A stretch of DNA of 47,105 nucleotides, from contig CAIYKV010000084.1 in NCBI GenBank assembly GCA_903926855.1, positions 1 through 47,105 on the forward strand, given 5' to 3'. The number at the start of each line of letters is the position of its first letter. Position 1 is the stretch's first letter. The translations under genes were made by a program, and so were the position numbers. Shown here in pieces: positions 1 to 8,379 of this stretch. The notes beneath the pieces are model-generated. The model was not told where the DNA came from and made no database searches. It saw only the letters and a list, made by a program, of their open reading frames with translations. The stretch is from an uncultured Bacteroidota bacterium. GTDB taxonomy: Bacteria > Bacteroidota > Bacteroidia > Chitinophagales > Chitinophagaceae.

Positions 1-25
1 CTACCGGAGAAATTTAAGCAGTTTC

Positions 26-112
26 TTAATTAATCCATAGTATCTCGGAGGCGTAATTCCCTGTCATCCCTCTTACTTCAACGCCTTTGTCCATTAGCTC
101 GGCCCCGGTCAT
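26..112 (-). pseudogene. Remnant of a gene 3' end (28 codons)
   Basis: Reading the minus strand from the ATG at 112 gives 28 sense codons and a TAA at 26-28. The peptide starts MTGAELMDKGVEVRG and ends EILWIN, which looks like the tail of a real enzyme. By weak memory it recalls the C-terminal tail of a GH36/GH27-type alpha-galactosidase. Upstream, the frame runs straight into the 42-bp tandem repeats and meets a stop there, so no room remains for the rest of a protein. I read it as a fragment left after deletion or repeat expansion. It could also be chance; the family guess is not secure. Confidence 0.3.
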
Positions 113-131
113 ACTCCTGTTTTGCCCCTCC

Positions 132-295
132 TTCAAAATTCCTTGTTTAATATTCGATATTCATTGCCTCACCTTCGAAATTCCTTGTTCAATATTCGAT
201 ATTCATTGCCTCACCTTCGAAATTCCTTGTTCAATATTCGATATTCATTGCCTCACCTTCAAAATTCCTTGTTCAACATTCAATATTCAATATTT
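132..295. repeat. 42-bp tandem repeat, about 3.9 copies
   Basis: Units start at 132, 174, 216 and 258; the last is partial (38 bp). Each unit contains AATTCCTTGTTCAATATTCG followed by a segment containing CATTGCCTCACC, and copies differ by only a few substitutions. There is no spacer sequence, so this is not CRISPR. The last unit supplies the final codons of pnuC on the minus strand. Repeats containing AATATTGAACAAGGAATTT-like text occur between genes in many Bacteroidota genomes; that statement is from memory. Confidence 0.9.
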
Positions 296-911
296 CCCTC
301 TTCTTCCTCCATTCCACCAACCCTGCCACCGCAAGAATCAACAGCACAACAAACTGTACACTTGTAAATACATATCCTTTGATAAAGTATAAGGGAATAG
401 AGGCAAGATTGGTGGCAATCCACCAGATCCAGCTTTCAATTTTCTTTTTGGCCATTAGCCACATGCCTGTGTAGGCAGTGGCCGAAGCAAAAGCATCAGC
501 CCAGGGAATGGCTTCGGGCGCAAAAGCCTGTTTAGCCCAGGAGAGGGAAAAAAAGATAGCCAGATAAAACCCGGAAAAAAAGAGTAATTGCTGTATCCAC
601 TCTTTTCGATTGCTATAGGTGATGTGCAGAACCGATTCATTTTTCTGCCTGTCTTTTTTTGACCAGAGTATCCATCCATAAATACTCATAATTGTATAAT
701 AGAAATTCACACTTGCTTCACCATATAAATGCCCTTTTACACTGAGGTATATATAAAAGATGGTATTGATAAGACCCACAGGGTATACAAGGATATTCTC
801 TTTTCTGCTAAACCAAACACTGGCTATTCCCGCAACAACTGCAATAAACTCAAGCGGTCCGGTCTGCTGAAGCCCTGATAGTAATTGGTGATAAAATTCT
901 GCTATACTCAT
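273..911 (-). CDS. pnuC: Nicotinamide riboside/mononucleotide transporter PnuC
   Basis: Integral membrane protein of 212 aa with about seven hydrophobic segments, the usual PnuC size. It imports the NAD precursor nicotinamide riboside by facilitated diffusion, with trapping by a cytosolic kinase. The family signature is clear: the NTIFYIYLSVKGHLYGE region near residue 50, the YTIMSIYGWILW helix, and the C-terminal ESWIWWIATNLASIPLYF segment that lines the substrate path. The gene is 6 bp downstream of the preceding minus-strand gene and is probably co-transcribed with it. Its last codons (for Asn-Ile-Glu-Cys) and stop lie inside the tandem repeat, so the natural C-terminus may have been altered. 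No riboswitch is visible upstream. Some PnuC paralogues carry thiamine (PnuT), but nothing here indicates that. Confidence 0.9.
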   Translation of the reverse strand: MSIAEFYHQLLSGLQQTGPLEFIAVVAGIASVWFSRKENILVYPVGLINTIFYIYLSVKGHLYGEASVNFYYTIMSIYGWILWSKKDRQKNESVLHITYSNRKEWIQQLLFFSGFYLAIFFSLSWAKQAFAPEAIPWADAFASATAYTGMWLMAKKKIESWIWWIATNLASIPLYFIKGYVFTSVQFVVLLILAVAGLVEWRKKREILNIEC

Positions 912-917
912 ACGTAT

Positions 918-2444
918 TTATTTTGGAAGAACAAGGCTGCTATCGGCGAAAGTATATACAGCACCGTCTGCCAATTCTTTTTCGAAAACGACTATTTTAT
1001 GTTGTTTTATAAAGTTAATATCTACGAGGTCTGGATTAAATCCATCGTTTAACCAGATGACTGAAAAATGTTTGTTTTGTAATAGCGCGGCTCTCTCTTC
1101 CAAAATTTCTTTATGGGGTAATGGAAAGGAATGAATGCCTGCTAAAAAATATACTGCATCGTATGCATCTGAATAAAGGATGGGGGAAAGTTGGTTTTTA
1201 TGATTCCTAATGTATTGAATGGTAGCCGACTCTTTCCAGGAATCTTCTGTATATCCTGGAATTCCAGCGTCTTTAATGCCTTCCCAAGCTTCCCCATTCT
1301 GTTTGTATTGATGATAAGCAAAGCCAGAATAAATAATCAATATAGGTAATATCAATAACCATTTTTTTCTAGAAACCATTTTATGCAGAGACACAGGTAT
1401 CCAGCTGCTCCCAATAATCAATAGTGGAATATAAATAGGAGATAATAATCGACTACTCAAATCCTCGAAACGAGAAACCGATGCAATGGTGATCATGAAA
1501 AGAAGATACACCACAAAAAACAGGCTGATAATGGTTTCAAATGAATGATAAAATTGTTGCTGTAGAATGCGAAAAATTATTGTATACAAAGCCAACGAAA
1601 AAATCAGCAAAAACAGAATGATCGTAATCAGCGCATGCCCATGCAGAAAAGGAAGCCAATCACTTACCGTATTGCCTACCTGTAAAAGAGTATCTCCTAA
1701 AGTGCGCAATGCTTTTTCTCTTACGCCCGTAGTACTTCCACTTACCAAATGATTATGTATCAGATTAGTAACAATCCCCGAAACAGCGATTATGCCAAAT
1801 ACCAGCAAGTGTTTAATTTTTTTAATAGCACCCAGGTCTCCATCAAATAAAATAAAAGCCCCACCGGTAATCACCAAACTAATTCCGGCATACCGGGTTA
1901 GAAAACATAAGCCGGTAATGATGGAAAAAAGAATAAGCGTGCGTGAGCTGTGATTTTTGCCATAAGCATAGGCCGCTATGAAAAAACTAATCGATAAAAA
2001 TATAAACAGGGTCTCAGACCAGAGCATGGAATAGATTTCGAGTAATACCGGACAAAACGAAAGTAATGCCAGCAGCAACAGTTTATAAATCGGGGAAGTA
2101 TTTTGATGGCGACTGATGATAAAACCAGTCATAAACAGGATACCCCCAAACAGAAGAATATTCAGAACTGGCGCAAATTGTAATGGAGATAATCCGGTTA
2201 CTAACATTACTAGACTGAGAAAAGAAGGATAACCGGCAGGAAAATCAACCAGCGGATATTGGTTGAAATCAACCAAAGAAAAATGGTTGCGTACATTTTC
2301 ACCTACCGTTAAATAAGTTACCGAATCGGGAGAAATGCCGATACCACTATGCCGGGTATAAAGCAATAGAATAACACCAACCGTTACCGTAGCCAGCAAA
2401 GCATCCCAATGTTTCTTGATAAATATTGCAATGCTACTGTTCAT
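918..2444 (-). CDS. GT-C-type glycosyltransferase-like membrane protein
   Basis: Polytopic membrane protein of 508 aa with about ten membrane segments and a soluble C-terminal tail. The first extracytoplasmic loop carries PDSVTYLTVGENV followed by an AGYPSFLSL helix, resembling the GT39/PMT/ArnT glycosyltransferases that use lipid-linked sugars (an Asp and a nearby Tyr in loop 1). The donor and acceptor are unknown. I chose the ATG at 2444; an in-frame TTG at 2495 would add 17 hydrophobic residues and is less likely. It sits in a minus-strand run with the DinB and NTF2-like genes upstream and pnuC downstream, with no obvious shared pathway. The fold-level call is fairly good; a precise enzyme name is not supported. 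Confidence 0.65.
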   Translation of the reverse strand: MNSSIAIFIKKHWDALLATVTVGVILLLYTRHSGIGISPDSVTYLTVGENVRNHFSLVDFNQYPLVDFPAGYPSFLSLVMLVTGLSPLQFAPVLNILLFGGILFMTGFIISRHQNTSPIYKLLLLALLSFCPVLLEIYSMLWSETLFIFLSISFFIAAYAYGKNHSSRTLILFSIITGLCFLTRYAGISLVITGGAFILFDGDLGAIKKIKHLLVFGIIAVSGIVTNLIHNHLVSGSTTGVREKALRTLGDTLLQVGNTVSDWLPFLHGHALITIILFLLIFSLALYTIIFRILQQQFYHSFETIISLFFVVYLLFMITIASVSRFEDLSSRLLSPIYIPLLIIGSSWIPVSLHKMVSRKKWLLILPILIIYSGFAYHQYKQNGEAWEGIKDAGIPGYTEDSWKESATIQYIRNHKNQLSPILYSDAYDAVYFLAGIHSFPLPHKEILEERAALLQNKHFSVIWLNDGFNPDLVDINFIKQHKIVVFEKELADGAVYTFADSSLVLPK

Positions 2445-2515
2445 GATGATAAATGGGATAAGGAATAATGATGCAAAATAAGTTGCATAACCCAATAAGC
2501 AAGCATTCAGAATAC

Positions 2516-3043
2516 TTATCGGGCAAGCAGCGCTTTTTCAATCAGCTTCTGGTGATGTGCTACATGGCAGGCAGTAAAATACAGCATTTCCCGAAAAGTC
2601 AATTTCCCTAAAAGAGGATGCGGTAATATGTATTTATCCAAGGACTCCTCAGTATGTTTTGCAGTTTTCTGATTCAATTGGATAACCAACCCATTTAGAC
2701 GATTGAACTGTGTTTCTTTATTGAATGGATTACTATCAGCGGGAACAAAGGGACTGGAGGCTTTGCCACCAGCAGATAATTTTAGATTGTATTTGTCTAC
2801 CAATTCTGAATAGGATTTTGAGGGCCTGTTGGCTATACCAAACTTCCATTTGACCAAAAATTTGGGCAATCCAAAAGCCATATTTACTGGCGAAACGCTT
2901 TTAATAATATGATCCAGCTGTTGTACTGCATTCCATTTTTCAGGCGGAGCATAAGAAGCTTCATCATCGCTTAGCTTGCGAATCATTTCTATAAAATCAT
3001 GATGATTTTTTGTCATCAACTGAATGATCTCTTGTTTATTCAT
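2516..3043 (-). CDS. DinB-family protein (DinB_2)
   Basis: Cytosolic four-helix-bundle protein of 175 aa from the ATG at 3043. An upstream ATG at 3070 gives 184 aa but overlaps the previous gene by 14 bp. The DinB fold is indicated by the metal-binding histidines: the first in WNAVQQLDHIIKS and the pair in the C-terminal ACHVAHHQKLIEK helix. Related proteins include bacillithiol and mycothiol transferases and many stress-induced proteins of unknown function, so the reaction cannot be named. It lies just after the NTF2-like lipoprotein gene and 71 bp before the GT-C-like gene on the same strand, probably in one transcript. Confidence 0.8.
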   Translation of the reverse strand: MNKQEIIQLMTKNHHDFIEMIRKLSDDEASYAPPEKWNAVQQLDHIIKSVSPVNMAFGLPKFLVKWKFGIANRPSKSYSELVDKYNLKLSAGGKASSPFVPADSNPFNKETQFNRLNGLVIQLNQKTAKHTEESLDKYILPHPLLGKLTFREMLYFTACHVAHHQKLIEKALLAR

Positions 3044-3056
3044 GGTTAAATAGATA

Positions 3057-3545
3057 TTAATGTTGCTCAAAAAATCCTACCTGTCTCAAAAAAGAAACCT
3101 GGTCAAAATAACTTGCGTCACGTACAATTTTATGGTTTCTGATTTCAAGAATCGTACAGTTATGCAAACTATATTTTTTGTCAAGCATATAAGCCGGTCC
3201 ACCGTCCTCCAGAAATTTCATTGTGCCCGTTGACGTAAATTCAACTGAAACAGATGAATCACCGGGTAATATTTTTGTGATGGTATATACCAGATCGGGG
3301 CTCGCCTTAAAATATCGGCGATACACAGAATGAATTCCATTCTTTCCTTTTTCGGGTGCCGATAAATTAGGAGATTCTATCAGGGCGCTATCGCTATACA
3401 AATTTTCGAGTGCTGTCAGGTCGTGTTTGTTTAACGCATCAAACCGGAGGGTTACCAACTCTGTATTGGTTAGCGTTGTCTGTTTGCAGGAAGAGAAAGA
3501 AAGCAGGCAGACAACAAATAGAAAGAAGCTGTATTGTGTTTTCAT
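3057..3545 (-). CDS. SnoaL/NTF2-like lipoprotein
   Basis: A 162-aa protein with a lipoprotein signal peptide: hydrophobic FFLFVVCLLSF, then a lipobox ending at Cys20. The mature part is a single NTF2-like cone-shaped domain of the SnoaL/ester-cyclase kind, with the typical start TLRFDALNKHDLTALENLYSDSA and a later FTSTGTMKF strand. Such domains bind small hydrophobic ligands or act as polyketide-cyclase-like enzymes; the ligand here is unknown. It is the first gene of the minus-strand run down to pnuC. The 107-bp space upstream holds the nfu terminator and must hold the promoter. Confidence 0.75.
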   Translation of the reverse strand: MKTQYSFFLFVVCLLSFSSCKQTTLTNTELVTLRFDALNKHDLTALENLYSDSALIESPNLSAPEKGKNGIHSVYRRYFKASPDLVYTITKILPGDSSVSVEFTSTGTMKFLEDGGPAYMLDKKYSLHNCTILEIRNHKIVRDASYFDQVSFLRQVGFFEQH

Positions 3546-3596
3546 GGCAATGGAAATGCTTGCTTAAAAATAAAGCAATATTCTGCCAGTTCCATC

Positions 3597-3630
3597 AACA
3601 AAAATGTCCCGACTTCCCGGAACATTTTGT
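3597..3630 (-). terminator. Intrinsic terminator after nfu
   Basis: A hairpin with arms 3601-3610 and 3619-3628 pairs as AAAATGTCCC with GGAACATTTT (one G-U), loop of 8. Read on the minus strand it is followed by a T-rich tract, as expected for the end of the nfu transcript 25 bp earlier. Confidence 0.65.
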
Positions 3631-3652
3631 AAAAAATCATCACCCAAACAAA

Positions 3653-4252
3653 TTATTCGGCTTCTGCTACCACTTCTTTTACTTCAGGAATCATTCGTTT
3701 CATCATTCCTTCAATGCCGGCTTTTAATGTGATCATAGAAGAGGGGCAACCACTGCAGCTTCCCTGTAACATCAGGTTTACGACCCCTTCATTATAACTT
3801 TTAAACTGTATCGCGCCACCATCCATTTCAACGGCGGGCTTTACATAGTTTTCCAATAATTCTTTTACTCTTTTCACAATATCATCATCATCTGCGCTTA
3901 CCGTATTACCCGCTTCCTGTTTTACTTTGGCCAGCTCTTCTTCATTTACTACCACGCCCCCGTTTTCAAGATAATCTTTCAAAAACTCTTTGATAGCAGG
4001 TATTACATCCTGCCAGTCTTCCGTATCCGATGTTTTGGTAAGGGTTACAAAATTGCTGGCAATAAACACACTTTTGATAAAAGGAAACCCAAAAAGCTCT
4101 TTTGCCAATGGCGAAGGGGCAGAAAGCGTTTCGTCGGCAAAATCAATGCTTTTGCCGGGATATAATAGTTTATTGGCCACAAATTTCATGGTTTCCGGAT
4201 TCGGAGTCATTTCAGTATAAATACTGATGATGGGATTACCTGTCTTGATCAT
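3653..4252 (-). CDS. NifU/Nfu-type iron-sulfur cluster scaffold
   Basis: A 199-aa cytosolic Fe-S carrier that receives clusters and hands them to apoproteins. It has an N-terminal Nfu_N domain (about residues 8-95, with TPNPETMKFV and the FPFIKSVF segment) and a C-terminal NifU-like domain (about 122-195, with KPAVEMDGG). The cluster-binding CxxC is present at Cys166 and Cys169 in GSCSGCPSS. Length and domain order match the Bacteroidota Nfu protein. It appears monocistronic, with a -7 motif about 40 bp upstream and a hairpin terminator downstream. None of the Suf/Isc genes is in the window. Confidence 0.9.
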   Translation of the reverse strand: MIKTGNPIISIYTEMTPNPETMKFVANKLLYPGKSIDFADETLSAPSPLAKELFGFPFIKSVFIASNFVTLTKTSDTEDWQDVIPAIKEFLKDYLENGGVVVNEEELAKVKQEAGNTVSADDDDIVKRVKELLENYVKPAVEMDGGAIQFKSYNEGVVNLMLQGSCSGCPSSMITLKAGIEGMMKRMIPEVKEVVAEAE

Positions 4253-4292
4253 AACACATCCTTTTAATAAAGCGGATCTTTCTCCGCAAATA

Positions 4293-4300
4293 CAAAATTA
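4293..4300 (-). promoter_or_regulatory. -7 element (TAATTTTG) for nfu
   Basis: Minus-strand TAATTTTG matches the Bacteroidota -7 consensus TAnnTTTG. A CTG 19 bp further upstream is one base off the -33 TTG. It would give a leader of about 35 nt before the nfu start at 4252. Confidence 0.5.
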
Positions 4301-4510
4301 AACAAAACCCGTTAGGGATCAGGCAAATTAGCCCCGGGAGCCACATTAACAGGCATATTTTTCGGATATCGAAACTAAATGACTACTCTAATCCTGTCTT
4401 CTATATGATAAACAAGCGATTGCTTTCAGAGATTGTATGATAAAAATCAAACGAAAACTGAACGAACGGCATGAATCTTGTGTTTATAAAAAGCAGCAAT
4501 CAATCAGTAT

Positions 4511-4615
4511 ATGGCAGAGGGATTTTATAATATGATGGATTATTTTTTTACCCTTCTGATCGCTTTATCCGACGGTAAAGAATTAGAAGAGTTCTCTATT
4601 GAAGCTATTTTATGA
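4511..4615 (+). CDS. Possible small ORF, 34 aa, unknown
   Basis: The 427-bp gap between nfu and the gene at 4680 holds one short open frame, from the ATG at 4511 to a TGA at 4613. It encodes a hydrophobic start (YNMMDYFFTLLIALSDG) and an acidic tail (KELEEFSIEAIL). Codon use looks plausible for this genome, but no promoter or clear ribosome binding site is seen, and I recognise no family. It may be a gene remnant or chance. The rest of the gap is AT-rich with the nfu promoter at its left edge. Confidence 0.2.
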   Translation: MAEGFYNMMDYFFTLLIALSDGKELEEFSIEAIL

Positions 4616-4679
4616 AGTTTTTAGCGGATAAAGGCTTTGTTTTAGTCAGAACTTAGGTATTATTAGGGTATAATTCAAA

Positions 4680-5516
4680 ATGATGCGCGCAAATAAATTA
4701 GCACTATTGGCCGGTATATTGCTTGTGGCCATTTCCCCTGTATTTTCTCAGAAAGGCATCAAGGGCATGATCAATGCCGAGAAAGAGTTTGCTGCTTTCA
4801 CGGCTTCTCATTCTATACGCGAAGGCTTTTTGAAATATATGGATAGTGCCGGGGTGATTTTTAACAGTAGCGGCCAAATTCTCAATGCACAGGAAATCTA
4901 CCAAAAACAGAAACCCTCAGCCGGTGTGTTAAGCTGGACACCCGCATTTGCCCTGATCAGTGCATCCGGTGATCTGGGGGTAACTACCGGGCCTTATGAA
5001 TACCGATTAAAAAGCGCTTCAGATACAGTAGCCGAAAAAGGAAGCTTTACTTCTGTATGGCATATTGACCAACAGGGTAATTGGAAAAACCTGGTTGACC
5101 TGGGGGTTTCTTATACAGCAAAATATCCCCTTCCCAAAGAAGTAAAAGAGATCAGTCTTCCCAAAGCCAAAGAACTCAGCAATAGTTATGAGCATGTATT
5201 GGTGCTGGATGAAAAGTTCAACAATACACTGGAAGATAAAAGTATCAGAGGATGGCAGAACGGGCTGGCACCCGATAGCTGGCTGAATATAGAAGGAGAA
5301 TTACCAGCAGTGGGTTTTGAACAGGTGGATGCCGCTTTGCGTCATATACCCGTAGCGCTTTTACTCGTCTCACGAGGAGGCAACGTGTCTTCTTCCGGCG
5401 AATTTGTATATATCTATGGCACGATTGAAGACAAGCATAAAATCGGCAATTACCTCAGAATCTGGGCCTATCGTGAAAAAAAATGGCAGGTGGTTTTACA
5501 GGTCTTGAAATGGTAA
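4680..5516 (+). CDS. Secreted protein with two NTF2-like (DUF4440-type) domains
   Basis: A 278-aa protein with a Sec signal peptide (LALLAGILLVAISPVFSQ, cleavage after about residue 24). The mature part looks like an internally duplicated NTF2/DUF4440-like fold. The first copy (about 30-150) contains FTASHSIREGFLKYMDSAGVIF and ends in FTSVWHIDQQGNWKNLVDLG. The second (about 165-278) ends in the matching YLRIWAYREKKWQVVLQVL strand, after a degenerate middle. DUF4440 proteins are small-ligand-binding or SnoaL-like, so no function is assigned. It is convergent with the helicase gene: its TAA (5514-5516) directly abuts the helicase stop, with no terminator between. An ATG at 4683 is an equivalent start. 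Confidence 0.65.
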   Translation: MMRANKLALLAGILLVAISPVFSQKGIKGMINAEKEFAAFTASHSIREGFLKYMDSAGVIFNSSGQILNAQEIYQKQKPSAGVLSWTPAFALISASGDLGVTTGPYEYRLKSASDTVAEKGSFTSVWHIDQQGNWKNLVDLGVSYTAKYPLPKEVKEISLPKAKELSNSYEHVLVLDEKFNNTLEDKSIRGWQNGLAPDSWLNIEGELPAVGFEQVDAALRHIPVALLLVSRGGNVSSSGEFVYIYGTIEDKHKIGNYLRIWAYREKKWQVVLQVLKW

Positions 5517-7880
5517 TTATTCCACTATCCGCAACTTCGCATAATTCAACATAATCTTTTTTTCTCCGTTCAATGTAAAATGAATTGTGGCAACGGGGTT
5601 ATGTGCCGAGCCTTCTATTTTTACGATATTTCCATAACCAAATTTCTGGTGCTCTACTTTTTGACCCTCCTGCAAATCGGCTGAATTACTCGCCACAAAA
5701 TCAGCACTGGGTATATGTTCTACTACTTTATTAGAAGGCGGCGTAATAGGCAGGTACTCCGGTTTTGCATTCGGTGATTTGGGTTTTTGATTAGGACTGG
5801 CCCCATATCTTTTTTCTGCATTGGCTGCCGCATTATTACCAAAACCAAAACCTCTTTGCATTCGTTCAAACCCGGTGCCCCAATCGGCCCCGGAATTATT
5901 ACGAGAACCACCACCTGCATAACTTTTATCCAGATACTGCTCTGGTATTTCTTCAATAAAACGACTGGGATCGTTTTGTACCAATTGTCCGTAACGATAT
6001 CGGGCATTGGCATATGACAACCATAACCGGTGTTTCGCCCGGGTTACGGCTACATAAAATAATCTCCGCTCCTCTTCCAGCTCTTCCCTTGTATTAATAC
6101 TCATGGCACTTGGGAAAAGGGTTTCTTCTATGCCGCCAACAAACACACAACTAAATTCAAGTCCTTTTGCCGCGTGAATTGTCATCAGCCTCACCACATC
6201 CGTATTCTCTTTATCATCATCCGCATCGGTATGCAGGGTAATTTGTTGCAGGTAAGAACCTAATGATTTATCTCCCAGTTCTCCATCATCGTTACTGGGA
6301 CTTTCCGTCCATTCTTTAATGGAGTTTAATAATTCCTGGATATTATTATAGCGATCAAGCCCTTCGGTTGTTTTATCATTAAACAACTCTTTTACCATAT
6401 TGGTATGCTTGCCAACCTGTACAGCCACATCATAGGCATTCTTATCGGTGAGGATACTTTGAAAATAGCGAACCATGGTTACAAAATCCTGCAGAGCCTG
6501 TAAGGTGCCGGCTTTAAAACCAAATTCCGCTGCGCGGGAGATCACTTCAAACATGGGGATATTCTGCTCATTGGCGGCAATCACACATTTTTCTATGGTG
6601 GTTTTGCCAATACCCCGTGCCGGATAATTGATAATCCTTTTTAATGCTTCTTCATCTTTGGTATTCACGGTTATTCGTAAATAAGCGAGTAGGTCTTTGA
6701 TCTCCTTTCTTTGGTAAAAACTGGTTCCGCCATAAATACGGCAGGGAATACCCATGCGTCTGAGACTTTCTTCGAATGAACGGCTCTGTGCATTGGTTCG
6801 ATACAGAATGGCAAAATCACTGTTATAATAATGATTGCGTAATTTCTGTTCCTGAATGGTATCTGCCACAAATTTACCCTCATCATTATCGGTCATGGTT
6901 CTAACCAGACTGATCTTTTCTCCATCACTGTTTTCGGTCCATAGGTTTTTCGGAATTTGTCCTTTGTTATTTTTGATCACTTCATTCGCCACATTGAGAA
7001 TATGCTGACTACTTCGGTAATTCTGTTCCAGTTTTACCACTTTTACATCATCGTAATCTTTCTGAAACTGTAAAATATTTTCGATGGTGGCGCCGCGGAA
7101 GCTGTAGATGCTTTGGGCATCATCACCCACCACACAAATATTTTCATGAACGGCTGCCAGCAGTTTACTGATCTGGTATTGCACCGGGTTGGTATCCTGG
7201 TACTCGTCAATTAATACATACTTGAATTTATGCTGGTATTTATGCAGGGCTTCCGGATAATTTTTCAACAGCTCATACATTTTCAATAAAAGATCATCAA
7301 AATCCATCGCCCCGTTTTTAAAACAACGGGCCGCATAGGAAGCATATATCTGCGCAATGGCGGGGCGTTTGGATTGCATATCTTCCTGTTGTATATAATG
7401 GTCGAGGGCATATTCTGCCGGACTCACCAAGGCATTTTTAGCAGAAGAGATACGGTTACCTACTACGCTGGGTTTATAATGTTTATCGTCGAGGTTCAGT
7501 TCGTTGATGACGGTTTTGATAACCGAGCGACTATCATCCGTATCATAAATAGTAAAATTATTCGGATAACCCAGGCGATGGGCTTCGGCCCTGAGAATCC
7601 GGGCAAATACGCTGTGGAAAGTGCCAATGTATAGGTTTCGGGCTTCGGTATTTCCTAAAATCTTTTCTACCCGCTCTTTCATTTCGGCTGCTGCCTTATT
7701 GGTAAATGTGAGGGCGAGTATATTAAACGCATCCACACCATGGGCCATCAGGTGAGCAATACGGGTAGTGAGCACTTTTGTTTTTCCGCTGCCCGCTCCG
7801 GCAATGATCATTAATGGGCCATTCAAATGCGTAACCGCTTCGCGTTGTGGTTCATTCAATCCCTTCAGGTATTCTTGCAT
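5517..7880 (-). CDS. uvrD: UvrD/PcrA-type 3'-5' DNA helicase
   Basis: A superfamily 1A helicase of 787 aa. In order: Q motif (LNEPQREAV, 8-16), Walker A GAGSGKT (28-34), Walker B LIDEYQDTNP, motif III GDDAQSIYSFRGA, motif IV NYRSSQHIL, motif V TIHAAKGLEFSCVFVGG and motif VI EEERRLFYVAVTRAKHRL. The C-terminal 50 residues (VEHQKFGYGNIVKIEG onward) are the Tudor-like domain by which PcrA/UvrD binds RNA polymerase, preceded by a low-complexity linker. The protein unwinds DNA in nucleotide-excision and mismatch repair and removes obstacles to replication. It appears monocistronic. PcrA and UvrD names are interchangeable here. Confidence 0.93.
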   Translation of the reverse strand: MQEYLKGLNEPQREAVTHLNGPLMIIAGAGSGKTKVLTTRIAHLMAHGVDAFNILALTFTNKAAAEMKERVEKILGNTEARNLYIGTFHSVFARILRAEAHRLGYPNNFTIYDTDDSRSVIKTVINELNLDDKHYKPSVVGNRISSAKNALVSPAEYALDHYIQQEDMQSKRPAIAQIYASYAARCFKNGAMDFDDLLLKMYELLKNYPEALHKYQHKFKYVLIDEYQDTNPVQYQISKLLAAVHENICVVGDDAQSIYSFRGATIENILQFQKDYDDVKVVKLEQNYRSSQHILNVANEVIKNNKGQIPKNLWTENSDGEKISLVRTMTDNDEGKFVADTIQEQKLRNHYYNSDFAILYRTNAQSRSFEESLRRMGIPCRIYGGTSFYQRKEIKDLLAYLRITVNTKDEEALKRIINYPARGIGKTTIEKCVIAANEQNIPMFEVISRAAEFGFKAGTLQALQDFVTMVRYFQSILTDKNAYDVAVQVGKHTNMVKELFNDKTTEGLDRYNNIQELLNSIKEWTESPSNDDGELGDKSLGSYLQQITLHTDADDDKENTDVVRLMTIHAAKGLEFSCVFVGGIEETLFPSAMSINTREELEEERRLFYVAVTRAKHRLWLSYANARYRYGQLVQNDPSRFIEEIPEQYLDKSYAGGGSRNNSGADWGTGFERMQRGFGFGNNAAANAEKRYGASPNQKPKSPNAKPEYLPITPPSNKVVEHIPSADFVASNSADLQEGQKVEHQKFGYGNIVKIEGSAHNPVATIHFTLNGEKKIMLNYAKLRIVE

Positions 7881-7958
7881 AGGCGCAAGTTACTATCTTG
7901 TTGGTTTGAAAAATAAAACCTTGAAAACTTAAGTATAAACTACGCCTGGGTTTATACG

Positions 7959-7966
7959 TATTTTTG
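7959..7966 (+). promoter_or_regulatory. -7 element (TATTTTTG)
   Basis: TATTTTTG lies 18 bp before the ATG at 7984 and fits the TAnnTTTG consensus. The expected start site (about 7973) leaves a leader of roughly 10 nt, in which GGGAGG (7968-7973) is also close to a purine-rich ribosome binding site. No TTG is seen at the ideal -33 distance. Confidence 0.5.
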
Positions 7967-7983
7967 CGGGAGGACTATACGCC

Positions 7984-8361
7984 ATGAAAGATTTTAAGAA
8001 ATATTATATTATTCCCGAAGAGCCAGCTATTGTTTACCAGGCATTGACTAATGCCGCCACGATTCAGTTATGGACGGGAGAGCCTGCAGAAATGAATACG
8101 GAGCCCGGTTCTGAATTTTCTTTATGGGATGGAAGTATCACAGGCAAAAACCTGGAGTTTGTTGCGGATAAAAAAATTGTGCAACAATGGTATTTCGAAG
8201 GACAGGAAGAGCCCTCTATCGTTACGATTATTCTGCATGCGAATAAACAGGGAACTTCGGTTGAATTAAGACATAGCAATATTCCCGATGAAGCATATGA
8301 GGATATCACCGAAGGGTGGACCGATAGTTATTTCCGCTCCCTGGGTATGTTTTACGAATAA
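7984..8361 (+). CDS. AHSA1/SRPBCC-family protein
   Basis: A 125-aa cytosolic protein with the helix-grip START-like fold. It starts FKKYYIIPEEPAIVYQALTN, the typical first strand and helix of AHSA1 (Hsp90 ATPase activator-like) proteins, and ends with the C-terminal helix EDITEGWTDSYFRSLGMFYE. Family members bind lipids or hydrophobic ligands, and bacterial ones have no agreed function. It is transcribed alone and is convergent, 18 bp apart, with the alpha/beta hydrolase gene. Confidence 0.8.
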   Translation: MKDFKKYYIIPEEPAIVYQALTNAATIQLWTGEPAEMNTEPGSEFSLWDGSITGKNLEFVADKKIVQQWYFEGQEEPSIVTIILHANKQGTSVELRHSNIPDEAYEDITEGWTDSYFRSLGMFYE

Positions 8362-8379
8362 GCGAATACGAAGACTCTC

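Noticed and set aside
132..295. CRISPR array
   Set aside because: Units are contiguous with no unique spacers, and no cas gene is present.
87..392. Two plus-strand open frames of 101 and 81 codons with a repeated peptide (IFDIHCLTFEIPCS)
   Set aside because: They are only the translation of the 42-bp tandem repeat plus the antisense of pnuC; no independent coding signal.
912..917. TPP or NAD+ riboswitch controlling pnuC
   Set aside because: The gene follows its upstream neighbour by 6 bp, leaving no room for an aptamer.
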